In this document: piece by piece, positions 42,724 through 50,250 of the stretch | Numbering within the stretch: the stretch's first letter is position 1 | Layout: every line of letters begins with the position of its first letter | DNA from: Streptomyces sp. NK15101 | GTDB lineage: Bacteria; Actinomycetota; Actinomycetes; Streptomycetales; Streptomycetaceae | NCBI RefSeq assembly: GCF_020400725.1 | Contig: NZ_JAINVG010000004.1 | Span: 1-64,000 of the forward strand | Direction: 5' to 3' | DNA: 64,000 bases | Notes under the pieces: generated by a model | The model's input: only the letters and a program-made list of their open reading frames with translations | Told to the model about the DNA's origin: nothing | Databases searched by the model: none | Translations under genes and position numbers: made by a program

Positions 42724-44813
42724 GGAGCCACCTCCGCACCGGTCGCCTCGGAGGTCCCGGCTGCTTCGGAGGCCCCGGTCGGCCCGTCGCCGCCGGGGCG
42801 TACGGACCGGTGCGGGGCGCCGGGCCCGCCCGGGTACGCGAGGTCGCGGGGGCCGCCGGCCCACCCCGGCACGGCCGGGTCGAGACCGGCCCCCGGGGTG
42901 CGGGCCCGGCGCGGGTGGCCGGGCTCGTCCGGGGTTTCGGCCTGACCCGGGGCGCCGGGTCCGCCCGGGGTTTCGGCCTGGCGCGGGATGTCGGGCTCGC
43001 CCGGGGTTTCGGTCCGACTGGGGTGGTCGGGGGCGTCCGGGTCTTCGACCCGGCCCGGGTGCCTGGGGGCGTCCGGGGTTTCGGCCTGGCTCGGGCGTCC
43101 GGGGGCGCCCGGACCTGCGGCCCGACGGGAGTGGCCGGGCTCGTCCGAGGCCTCGGGGGGTCTTGCGCCCGTCCCGTGCGGTCCGTCCCCTTCGTCCGTC
43201 CACTCCGCGGCCTCCCCCCGCAGGGGCAGGCGGACGGTGAACTGTGCGCCGCCCTCCTCCGCCTCCGCGAGGTGCAGGGTGCCCGAGGCGCGGGAGACCG
43301 CCTGGCCCACCAGGGCGAGGCCGAGGCCGCGGCCGGGGCCCCGGGTGGACCAGCCGCGGCCGAGGACCGCCTCCCGGTCGGCGGGGCGGACGCCCGGGCC
43401 GCTGTCGCCGACCCGGAGCAGCAGCTCGCCGTCGCCCGCGCGGGCCGCGACCGTGACCGTCACGCGCGCGTGCGGGGTCCCGCCGGCCGCCTCCACCGCG
43501 TTGTCGATGAGGTTGCCCAGGATCGTCACCAGGTCCCGGGAGGGCAGGGCCGCCGGGACCCGGCCGTCGTCGATGCGGCTGTCCTCGGTGAGGACCAGTT
43601 CCACGCCCCGCTCGTTGGCCTGCGCCGCCTTGCCCAGCAGCAGCGCCGCGAGGACCGGTTCGCCGACGGCGTCGACGACGCGGTCGGTGAGCGCCTGGGC
43701 GAGTTCCAGCTCCGCCGTGGCGAACTCCACCGCCTCGGCCACCCGGCCCAGTTCGATGAGCGACACGACCGTGTGCAGCCGGTTCGCCGCCTCGTGGGCC
43801 TGGGAGCGGAGCGCCTCCGTGAAGCCCCGCTCGGAGTCCAGCTCGCCGGAGAGCGCCTGGAGTTCGGTGCGGTCCCGGAGCGTGACGACGGTGCCGCGCC
43901 GCTCCCCGCCCACCACCGGGCGGGTGTTGACCACGAGGACCCGGTCGGCCGTCAGGTGCGTCTCGTCGACGCGCGGCTCCGAGGAGAGCAGCGCGCCGGT
44001 CAGGGACGCGGGCAGGCCGAGCTCCGCGGCCGGCCGGCCCACCACGCCTTCGTCCAGGCCGAGGAGCTCCCGCGCGCCGTCGTTGATGAGGGCGATCCGC
44101 CGCCCGCCGTCGAGCATCACGAGCCCTTCCCGCACCGCGTGCAACGCGGCCTCGTGGTAGTCGTGCATGCGGCTCAGCTCCGTGGCGTTCATGCCGTGCG
44201 TGTGGCGGCGCAGGCGCGCGTTCACGACGTACGTCCCCGCCCCGCCGAGCACGAGCGCCGCGCCCGCCATGCCGAGCAGGGCGGTCACCTGCTCCCGTAC
44301 CTGCTCGCTGATCTTGTCGATCGTGATGCCCGCGCTCACCAGGGCGACGACCCGGCCGTGGCGGTCGAAGACGGGGGCCACCGTCCGCACGGAGGGGCCG
44401 AGGACGCCCAGGTGGGTCTCGGAGTAGAGCCGGCCCTGCCGCGCCTGCTCGATGTGCCCGAGGTACGTGCGGCCTATCTGCTCCGGCTCGGGATGCGTCC
44501 AGCGGGTGCCGTCCGGGGCCATGACCACCACGAAGGCGACGCCCGCGTGGCGGCGCAGCGACTCCGCGTACGGCTGGAGGGCGGCCGTCGGGTCGGCGGA
44601 GCGGGCGGCGGCGACCACGGACGGGGAGTCGGCGACGGCGGCGGCGGTCGCCGTGGACTGGCGCCGGGCGGTCTCCTCGGCCTGCGCGAGGTCCGTGACG
44701 TACGCGAAGACCGCGCACCCCGCCACGACGACGGCCACGAGCACGACCTGCATCGCGAAGAGCTGACCGGCCAGACTGCGGGGACGGGGGAGGGGGAAAC
44801 GCATGCGGCGCAT
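42720..44813 (-). CDS. CitA/DcuS-family sensor histidine kinase with repeat-rich C-terminal tail
   Basis: A 697-residue membrane kinase. TM1 is at ~21-39, followed by a ~135-residue extracytoplasmic ligand domain, TM2 ~178-197, and a PAS domain ~220-330. The H-box has His340 (SQAHEAANRLHTVVSLIELG), the N-box is NLIDNAVEA (~434-442), and the G-boxes are DSGPGV and GRGLGLALV. Residues ~531-697 form an extra Pro/Glu/Gly tail with six 12-residue repeats that normal CitA/DcuS kinases lack. These sensors detect citrate or C4-dicarboxylates. It starts at ATG 44813 (or 44804) and diverges from the transporter gene. Confidence 0.93.
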   Translation of the reverse strand: MRRMRFPLPRPRSLAGQLFAMQVVLVAVVVAGCAVFAYVTDLAQAEETARRQSTATAAAVADSPSVVAAARSADPTAALQPYAESLRRHAGVAFVVVMAPDGTRWTHPEPEQIGRTYLGHIEQARQGRLYSETHLGVLGPSVRTVAPVFDRHGRVVALVSAGITIDKISEQVREQVTALLGMAGAALVLGGAGTYVVNARLRRHTHGMNATELSRMHDYHEAALHAVREGLVMLDGGRRIALINDGARELLGLDEGVVGRPAAELGLPASLTGALLSSEPRVDETHLTADRVLVVNTRPVVGGERRGTVVTLRDRTELQALSGELDSERGFTEALRSQAHEAANRLHTVVSLIELGRVAEAVEFATAELELAQALTDRVVDAVGEPVLAALLLGKAAQANERGVELVLTEDSRIDDGRVPAALPSRDLVTILGNLIDNAVEAAGGTPHARVTVTVAARAGDGELLLRVGDSGPGVRPADREAVLGRGWSTRGPGRGLGLALVGQAVSRASGTLHLAEAEEGGAQFTVRLPLRGEAAEWTDEGDGPHGTGARPPEASDEPGHSRRAAGPGAPGRPSQAETPDAPRHPGRVEDPDAPDHPSRTETPGEPDIPRQAETPGGPGAPGQAETPDEPGHPRRARTPGAGLDPAVPGWAGGPRDLAYPGGPGAPHRSVRPGGDGPTGASEAAGTSEATGAEVAP
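42879..43094 (-). repeat. Six-copy 36-bp coding repeat in the kinase tail
   Basis: GGGGTTTCGG-like cores recur at 42931, 42967, 43003, (43039) and 43075, exactly 36 bases apart. They encode 12-residue units such as PSQAETPDAPRH, PSRTETPGEPDI and PGQAETPDEPGH (residues 574-645). Confidence 0.88.
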
Positions 44814-44921
44814 GCCGGTAAGTGTGCACGTGGGAATGTGCGCGGCGGCACCGCGTTTTCGAATCGTGCCCTTCCGGCCGGGCCGCTCCTCGTTTCGGTC
44901 GTGAACGAAACGTACGTAACC

Positions 44922-44935
44922 GTGACCCCGGTCAC
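44922..44935. promoter_or_regulatory. Candidate Crp site between kinase and dctA
   Basis: GTGACCCCGGTCAC is a 6-2-6 palindrome and fits the published Streptomyces Crp pattern GTG-N6-GNCAC. It lies 65 bases upstream of the transporter start and 109 upstream of the kinase start, so it could serve either promoter. Confidence 0.5.
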
Positions 44936-44999
44936 AGGCTGGTGGATAGTCGCGGAGGTCCACCGGGACGTGGACACCCACCAGCACGAGGAGGATCCC

Positions 45000-46352
45000 G
45001 TGGCCGCACGCCGGGACCGTACCCACTATCTGTATCTGGCCGTCATCGGCGCCGTGCTGCTCGGCATCACGGTCGGGTTCCTGGCGCCGGGCGTCGCCGT
45101 GGAGCTCAAGCCGCTGGGCACCGGCTTCGTCAACCTGATCAAGATGATGATCTCGCCGATCATCTTCTGCACGATCGTGCTCGGCGTCGGCTCGGTCCGG
45201 AAGGCCGCGAAGGTCGGCGCCGTCGGCGGCCTCGCCCTCGGCTACTTCCTCGTGATGTCGACCGTCGCACTCGCGATCGGTCTGCTCGTCGGCAACCTCC
45301 TGGAACCCGGCTCCGGGCTCCACCTCACCAAGGAGATCGCCGAGGCCGGCGCGAAGCAGGCCGAGGGCGCGCACGAGTCGACGCCGGACTTCCTGCTCGG
45401 GATCATTCCGAAGACCCTCGTCTCGGCCTTCACCGAGGGCGAGGTCCTCCAGACCCTCCTCGTCGCCCTCCTCGCCGGCTTCGCGCTCCAGGCCATGGGC
45501 GCCGCCGGGGAACCCGTCCTGCGCGGCATCGGGCACATCCAGCGGCTCGTCTTCCGCATCCTCGGCATGATCATGTGGGCCGCGCCGGTCGGCGCGTTCG
45601 GTGCGATCGCGGCCGTCGTCGGCGCGACCGGCGCCGCCGCCCTCAAGTCCCTCGCCGTCATCATGATCGGCTTCTACCTGACCTGCGGGCTCTTCGTCTT
45701 CGTGGTCCTCGGCGCGCTGCTCCGCCTGATCGCCGGGATCAACATCTGGTCGCTCCTGAAGTACCTGGGACGCGAGTTCCTGCTGATCCTCTCCACCTCC
45801 TCCTCGGAGTCCGCGCTGCCCCGGCTCATCGCGAAGATGGAACACCTGGGCGTCAGCAAGCCGGTCGTCGGCATCACCGTGCCGACGGGCTACTCCTTCA
45901 ACCTCGACGGCACCGCGATCTACCTGACGATGGCCTCGCTCTTCACCGCCGAGGCGATGGGAGACCCGCTGTCGGTCGGCGAGCAGATCTCGCTCCTCGT
46001 CTTCATGATCATCGCCTCGAAGGGGGCGGCGGGCGTCACCGGCGCGGGGCTCGCCACCCTCGCGGGCGGCCTCCAGTCGCACCGGCCCGAGCTGGTCGAC
46101 GGGGTCGGCCTGATCGTCGGCATCGACCGCTTCATGAGCGAGGCGCGCGCCCTCACCAACTTCGCGGGCAACGCGGTCGCGACGGTGCTCGTCGGCACGT
46201 GGACGAAGGAGATCGACAAGGCGCGGGCGGTGGAGGTGCTGGCCGGGAGGGTCCCCTTCGACGAGACGACCCTCGTGGACGACCACGGGACGACGGCGGT
46301 GCCGGACCAGCGTGCGGACCAGGGCGACGAGAAGGCCCGCGCGGGCGTCTAA
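45000..46352 (+). CDS. dctA: C4-dicarboxylate/H+ or Na+ symporter, DctA-type
   Basis: A 450-residue transporter of the DAACS (glutamate/dicarboxylate) family. The DctA signature is present: STSSSESALPRLIAKMEHLG followed by GITVPTGYSFNLDGTAIYLTMA, plus the serine-rich hairpin and the VDRFMSEARALTNFAGN-type final motif (here IDRFMSEARALTNFAGN). Eight membrane helices and two re-entrant loops are expected. I chose GTG 45000 because GAGGAGGA lies directly upstream; a GTG at 44970 would add ten charged residues. Divergent CitA/CitB-like genes are the likely dicarboxylate sensors. Confidence 0.93.
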   Translation: MAARRDRTHYLYLAVIGAVLLGITVGFLAPGVAVELKPLGTGFVNLIKMMISPIIFCTIVLGVGSVRKAAKVGAVGGLALGYFLVMSTVALAIGLLVGNLLEPGSGLHLTKEIAEAGAKQAEGAHESTPDFLLGIIPKTLVSAFTEGEVLQTLLVALLAGFALQAMGAAGEPVLRGIGHIQRLVFRILGMIMWAAPVGAFGAIAAVVGATGAAALKSLAVIMIGFYLTCGLFVFVVLGALLRLIAGINIWSLLKYLGREFLLILSTSSSESALPRLIAKMEHLGVSKPVVGITVPTGYSFNLDGTAIYLTMASLFTAEAMGDPLSVGEQISLLVFMIIASKGAAGVTGAGLATLAGGLQSHRPELVDGVGLIVGIDRFMSEARALTNFAGNAVATVLVGTWTKEIDKARAVEVLAGRVPFDETTLVDDHGTTAVPDQRADQGDEKARAGV

Positions 46353-46546
46353 ACCCTGCCCCGGAGCCCCCGGGCCCGAACACCCGGGACCTCGCCCCGC
46401 TCCCGAACCCTGACCCGGAGCTCCCGGGCCCGAGCCCCGAGCTCCGGAGCCTGGACCCGAGCCCCCGGACCCCGGACCCGAGCCCTGGGGCCTCGCCCCG
46501 CTCCCCGGCCTCGGGGCTCGGTCGGCTCCGGCCCGCGGGGCGGCCC
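46353..46546. other. Non-coding, Pro-codon-like CCCGAGCCC-rich stretch
   Basis: This part of the 549-base gap after dctA consists of irregular GGACCCGAGCCC / CCCGGGCCCGAG units. I see no gene in it; it leads into the long palindromic element that follows. Confidence 0.5.
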
Positions 46547-46795
46547 CCGCCGTGTGGGCAGTCGTCCCGCTGGGGCAGGGGCCCCCTGCTCGAGCGAAGC
46601 CGAGAGCTCGGGGGAGGGTGGGCACACGGGACGGCGCCCTTCAGCGGCGCCTCCGCGTTCCGCGCCCGGACCCGCACCACGTGTGCGCCGCACAGCGGGT
46701 GCGGGTCCGGGCGCATGAGCCTCGGGCGCCGGCAAGGGGCGCCGTTCCGTTGTGCCCACCCGTTCCGCCCCTTGCGGAACGCCTGCCCACAACGG
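46547..46795. repeat. Long extragenic palindromic element, copy A
   Basis: The core at 46618-46795 is an imperfect giant palindrome with ~63-base arms (left arm starts GTGGGCACACGGGACGG; right arm ends CCGTTGTGCCCAC near 46760). It is followed by a smaller hairpin (46747-46795, stems CGTTCCGC/GCGGAACG). The reverse complement of copy B (54878-55088) matches it almost base for base. 46747-46795 is identical to the complement of 54878-54926. Copy A has ~40 extra bases near 46575-46615. Confidence 0.88.
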
Positions 46796-46901
46796 TGGGG
46801 TGGGCACCGCCCCGGCGACTGCCCACAACGGGGGCGTCGGCCCGGTGGCGCGAGGGGGCGGAGCGGACGGGGAGCGGGGGCGCGGGCGGGCGTGTGGTGC
46901 G

Positions 46902-47786
46902 TCAGGTCGTGTTCAGGAGGGCCAGTTCCTCCGGGGAGAGCCGCAGGGACGCCGCCCCCGCCGAGTCCCGGGCAGTCTCCGGGCGGCTCGCGCCCGGGAT
47001 CGGGAGGACCGTCTCCGAGCGGGTCAGGAGCCAGGCGAGGGCCACGCGCTGGGGGCTGACGCCGCGCGCCCGGGCCACACGGTGGAAGGCGCCGAACTCC
47101 GGGTCCTCCTCCAGGGCGGACGCCCCGTCCAGGGAGCTGCGCGAGATCCCGCCCAGGGGGCTCCACGGCAGGAAGGCGAGGCCGAGTTCCGCGCAGAGCC
47201 GCAGCTCCGCCTCGCCGTCCCGTACCGCCGGCGAGTAGCGGTTCTGCACGGAGACCAGCCGGTCGCCGAGGACCTCGCGGGCCACCCGTATCCGGGAGAC
47301 GTCCACGTTCGAGACGCCGGCGAGGCGGATCGTGCCCGCGTCCAGCAACTCCCGTACCGCCCCGAGGGATTCGGCGTACGGGACCGCCGGGTCCGGCTTG
47401 TGCAGCTGGTAGAGGCCGATCGCGTCGCCGCCGAGCCGTCGCGCCGAGGCCTCCGCCGCCCGCCGCAGGTGCTCGGGCCGGCCGTCCACGGTCCACCCGC
47501 CGTCCGCCGTGCGCCCCCGGCCGCCCTTGGTGGCGACGAGCACGTCGTCCGTGCCGCCGCCGTACGAGGCGAGGGCCCGCCTCACGAGGAGCTCGCCCTC
47601 GCCCGGGGTGCCGCCCGGCGGGTGGTAGGAGTCGGCTGTGTCGAGGAGGGTCACCCCGGCGTCGAGGGCGGCGTGCACGGTGGCGACGGCCCGCGCCTCG
47701 TCCGGGCGGCCCTCGATGGAGAGCGGCATGGTGCCGAGCCCGACGGCCCCGACGCGTACGTCCCCCAGCATCCGGTGCCGCGTCAT
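46902..47786 (-). CDS. Aldo/keto reductase
   Basis: A 294-residue NADP-dependent reductase of the AKR superfamily. It has the barrel start VRVGAVGLGTMPLS, the catalytic Asp/Tyr in LLDTADSYHPPG, the Lys in VLVATKGG, the His-type position in LYQLHKPDP and the nucleotide site IPGASRPETARDS. The ATG at 47786 overlaps the stop of the upstream epimerase gene (ATGA), so they are coupled. Substrate unknown. Confidence 0.92.
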   Translation of the reverse strand: MTRHRMLGDVRVGAVGLGTMPLSIEGRPDEARAVATVHAALDAGVTLLDTADSYHPPGGTPGEGELLVRRALASYGGGTDDVLVATKGGRGRTADGGWTVDGRPEHLRRAAEASARRLGGDAIGLYQLHKPDPAVPYAESLGAVRELLDAGTIRLAGVSNVDVSRIRVAREVLGDRLVSVQNRYSPAVRDGEAELRLCAELGLAFLPWSPLGGISRSSLDGASALEEDPEFGAFHRVARARGVSPQRVALAWLLTRSETVLPIPGASRPETARDSAGAASLRLSPEELALLNTT

Positions 47787-48691
47787 CGGCGCACCGCCCC
47801 GATCGTTCCGATCGTCTCCGAGACGGCCTTCGCGAGCCATTCGCCGGAGTCGCTGAAGGAGTAGCCGAGGGAGACCGCGCGGGAGTCGTCCATGCCGTAC
47901 GAGCGGGCGAAGGAGAACGGCGAGACCTCGCCGACCTCCACCTCCTGGAACACGGTCCGGCCGCCCACCAGCTTCTCGATCTCCGCGCAGATGTCGGCGG
48001 TGGTGAGCGGGGAGCGGGAGTGCGCGTTCACCGGTCCGGTGAAGTCCGCCCGGGCCGCCCAGGCGAGGAACTCCGCGATCTCCTCCACGTACACGTAGGT
48101 CGCCGGGTGGTTCACCACCGGCACGGCGATGGGCTCGCCCGCCCGGACGCGCCGCGCGTAGTGGTCGAGCCGGCCGGTGAAGTCGTCCGCGCCGCCGAGG
48201 ACGTGGGCCACCCGGACCGAGGTCCAGGCGAACGCCGCCCCCGCCGCGAAGACGGCCTCGGCCTGCCGCTTCCCCTCCCCGTAGTGCGCGTCGAGGAACT
48301 CCGGGTCCTCCCAGGGCAGGCCCGTGTCGACGGTCACCGCGGCCAGGTCGAGGGCGGACTCGGCGACCGGCGAGGCCGAGTCCTCGTACTCGTAGACCTC
48401 GACCGTCGACGTCATCACATAGCGCCGCGTGCGCGTCGCGAACACGCGCCGTGCGATCTCGGCCTGGCGCGGCGTGTAGCAGACCTGGTCCACGACGACG
48501 TCGAAGGATCGGCCCGCGAGAACGGTTTCGAGCGCGTTCTCGTCGTCGCGGTCGGCGACCAGCTGCTCGATTCCCTCCGGGGGCGGGGAAGAACCCCGGT
48601 TGAGCACCGTGACGCGGTCCCCGGATTCCCGCAGCAGCGCGATGAGCCGCTTTCCGAAATAGCGGTTACCGCCGATCACCAGGATGTCCAT
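47783..48691 (-). CDS. NAD-dependent epimerase/dehydratase (extended SDR)
   Basis: A 302-residue Rossmann-fold enzyme with MDILVIGGNRYFGKRLIALL (glycine-rich loop GGNRYFG), a VVDQVCYTPRQ segment and later FAWTSVRVAHVLGG. The YxxxK catalytic pair is not in the standard form: YGEGKRQAE fits Y-x3-K. Start ATG 48691 with GGGAG upstream. It precedes and overlaps the AKR gene and diverges from an Lrp regulator across only 67 bases, a layout that suggests control by it. Confidence 0.9.
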   Translation of the reverse strand: MDILVIGGNRYFGKRLIALLRESGDRVTVLNRGSSPPPEGIEQLVADRDDENALETVLAGRSFDVVVDQVCYTPRQAEIARRVFATRTRRYVMTSTVEVYEYEDSASPVAESALDLAAVTVDTGLPWEDPEFLDAHYGEGKRQAEAVFAAGAAFAWTSVRVAHVLGGADDFTGRLDHYARRVRAGEPIAVPVVNHPATYVYVEEIAEFLAWAARADFTGPVNAHSRSPLTTADICAEIEKLVGGRTVFQEVEVGEVSPFSFARSYGMDDSRAVSLGYSFSDSGEWLAKAVSETIGTIGAVRR

Positions 48692-48758
48692 GAATGCCAA
48701 CTCCCTTTCCTCCGGGGACAAGTGTTACGTTGTGCGCTCGCTCATTGAAGGGGGAAAA

Positions 48759-49283
48759 ATGGGAGTGCAGGCCGTCCCGCCGAGGGAACCACGGCATTCG
48801 CGCGTCGCCGCCGACGAAACCTCGGCGGCCGCTTTCGACCCCATCGACCGGCAGATCCTGGACCTCCTGCAGACCGACGGCCGCATCAAGCTCAGCGAGC
48901 TCGGCCGCCGCGTCCGGCTCAGTCCCGCCGCCGTCACCGAACGGGTCCGCCGCCTGGAGGCGAGCGGCGCGGTCACCGGCTACGGCGCGCACGTCGCGCC
49001 GGCCCTGCTCGGCTACGGCATCCAGGCCTTCATCCGCGTGAACCCGCACGGCGGCTACAACCTGAAGCACCCCCGCACCCTGGAGCTGACCGCGCGCCCC
49101 GAGGTCCTGGAGGTCCACCACGTGGTCGGCGAGGACTGCTGGATCCTGAAGGTCGCCGTCACCGACACCGTCCACCTGGAAGAGATCCTGGAGCAGACCT
49201 CGGCCCTCGGCCGGACCACGACCTCGATCGTGCTGTCCTCCCCGGTGGTCCGCAAACCCCTCCTGCCGCCGGCCGCGCGCTGA
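48759..49283 (+). CDS. Lrp/AsnC-family regulator
   Basis: A 174-residue regulator. The HTH is at residues ~25-80 (DPIDRQILDLLQTDGRIKLSELGRRVRLSPAAVTERVRRLEASGAVTGYGAHV) and the RAM ligand domain follows (FIRVNPHG ... VLEVHHVVGEDCWILKVAVTD). I chose ATG 48759 (MGVQAVPP) because AAGGGGG lies just upstream; an in-frame ATG at 48684 would place translation inside the neighbouring gene. Probable regulator of the divergent epimerase-AKR operon. Confidence 0.9.
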   Translation: MGVQAVPPREPRHSRVAADETSAAAFDPIDRQILDLLQTDGRIKLSELGRRVRLSPAAVTERVRRLEASGAVTGYGAHVAPALLGYGIQAFIRVNPHGGYNLKHPRTLELTARPEVLEVHHVVGEDCWILKVAVTDTVHLEEILEQTSALGRTTTSIVLSSPVVRKPLLPPAAR

Positions 49284-49287
49284 CCCC

Positions 49288-49318
49288 TTGCCCTGACGTC
49301 GGCGTCAAGGCCTACCGT
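49288..49318 (+). promoter_or_regulatory. MerR-type promoter with 19-bp spacer
   Basis: TTGCCC (49288-49293) and TACCGT (49313-49318) are separated by 19 bases that contain TGACG-TCGG-CGTCA. This is the overlong, palindrome-centred spacer that MerR proteins untwist. The ATG lies 7 bases beyond the -10, implying a leaderless mRNA. Confidence 0.75.
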
Positions 49319-49325
49319 CGGGGAC

Positions 49326-49736
49326 ATGCGCATCGGAGAGCTGGCCGAGCGGGCCGGGACGACCACGCGGACCCTGCGGTACTACGAGTCCCGCGGTCTG
49401 CTGACCGCACGGCGTACGGAGCAGGGGCACCGCACGTACGACGAGGGCGACCTGCGGCTGCTCCAGCAGATCAGGACCCTGCAGGACTTCGGGTTCGAGC
49501 TGGAGGAGACGCGGCCGTTCGTCGACTGCCTGCGCGCGGGGCACCCGGCGGGGGACTCGTGCCCCGCGTCGATCGCCGTCTACCGGCGGAAGGTCGCCGA
49601 GCTGGACGGGCTGATCGAACAGCTCCGGGCGGTACGCGCCCAGGTGGGCGCCCAGCTGCTGCGGGCCGAGGCGGAACTGCCGCACGGTCCGGAGCCCCGG
49701 TGCGAACTGGAAGCGGCGACGGAGACGGAGGGGTGA
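49326..49736 (+). CDS. MerR-family regulator
   Basis: A 136-residue regulator. The N-terminal winged helix MRIGELAERAGTTTRTLRYYESRGLLTARRTEQGHRTYDEGDLRLLQQIRTLQDFGFELEETRPFVDCL is canonical. A cysteine pair follows (DCLRAGHPAGDSCPAS, 12 residues apart), which could sense redox state or metal, then a dimer coil. No clear SD; leaderless translation is likely. It lies 5 bases before a thioredoxin gene, so it probably controls itself and the thioredoxin in response to oxidation. Confidence 0.92.
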   Translation: MRIGELAERAGTTTRTLRYYESRGLLTARRTEQGHRTYDEGDLRLLQQIRTLQDFGFELEETRPFVDCLRAGHPAGDSCPASIAVYRRKVAELDGLIEQLRAVRAQVGAQLLRAEAELPHGPEPRCELEAATETEG

Positions 49737-49741
49737 CGGAG

Positions 49742-50080
49742 ATGACGACGTACGCGGAGGGCGTGGCCGAGGTCACGGACGAGGACTTCGGCACGGAGGT
49801 GCTGGGCGCCGGACTGCCGGTCCTGGTGAAGTTCACGGCGGAGTGGTGCGGGCCCTGCCGGCAGATGAAGCCGGTGCTCGGCGCGATCGCCGCCGAGGAG
49901 GCGGAGCGGCTGAGGATCGTCGAGGTCGACGTGGACCGCAGCCCGGAGACCGCGCTGAGGTACGGGATCCTCGGGACCCCGACCTTCGTGGTGTTCCGCG
50001 CGGGCGAGCCCGTGAAGTCGATCGTCGGCGCCCGCCCGAAGCGCCGTCTCCTGGCGGAACTGGAGGACGTGCTGGACTGA
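49742..50080 (+). CDS. Thioredoxin
   Basis: A 112-residue thioredoxin with the standard active site WCGPC (C36, C39), the cis-Pro in GTPTFVVF, and VEVDVDRSPETALRYGI. It starts at ATG 49742 with GGAGGGG about ten bases upstream, 5 bases after merR, in one operon. Redox role is established for the family; the link to MerR is inference from position. Confidence 0.94.
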   Translation: MTTYAEGVAEVTDEDFGTEVLGAGLPVLVKFTAEWCGPCRQMKPVLGAIAAEEAERLRIVEVDVDRSPETALRYGILGTPTFVVFRAGEPVKSIVGARPKRRLLAELEDVLD

Positions 50081-50116
50081 GGAAGGCCGGCACCGGGGCA
50101 CACCGAGGCATACAGA

Positions 50117-50163
50117 AATACCCCGACTAGAATTGACAGTCGGGGTATTGCTTCGCGTATATT
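50117..50163 (+). promoter_or_regulatory. Promoter with embedded palindrome upstream of the helR-like gene
   Basis: AATACCCCGACT-N9-AGTCGGGGTATT (12-bp perfect arms, 50117-50149) encloses the -35 TTGACA (50133-50138). TATATT at 50158-50163 is a strong -10 with a 19-base spacer (or GTATAT with 18). The element could act as an operator or attenuating hairpin. Confidence 0.7.
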
Positions 50164-50250
50164 GATGGATTCCGTGTCCGACGCGCCGTTCAGGCGCACC
50201 GAAAACGCGGAGAAGTTCAATAAACGCACTGTATCGCGCCGGGAGTCGAA

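Noticed and set aside
42879..43094. Regular 36-bp repeats resembling a CRISPR array
   Set aside because: The units are directly contiguous without unique spacers and stay in frame with the kinase gene; they are a coding repeat.
48684..48758. Upstream ATG start for the Lrp regulator
   Set aside because: It would start inside the divergent epimerase gene; the ATG at 48759 has an AAGGGGG site and matches family length.
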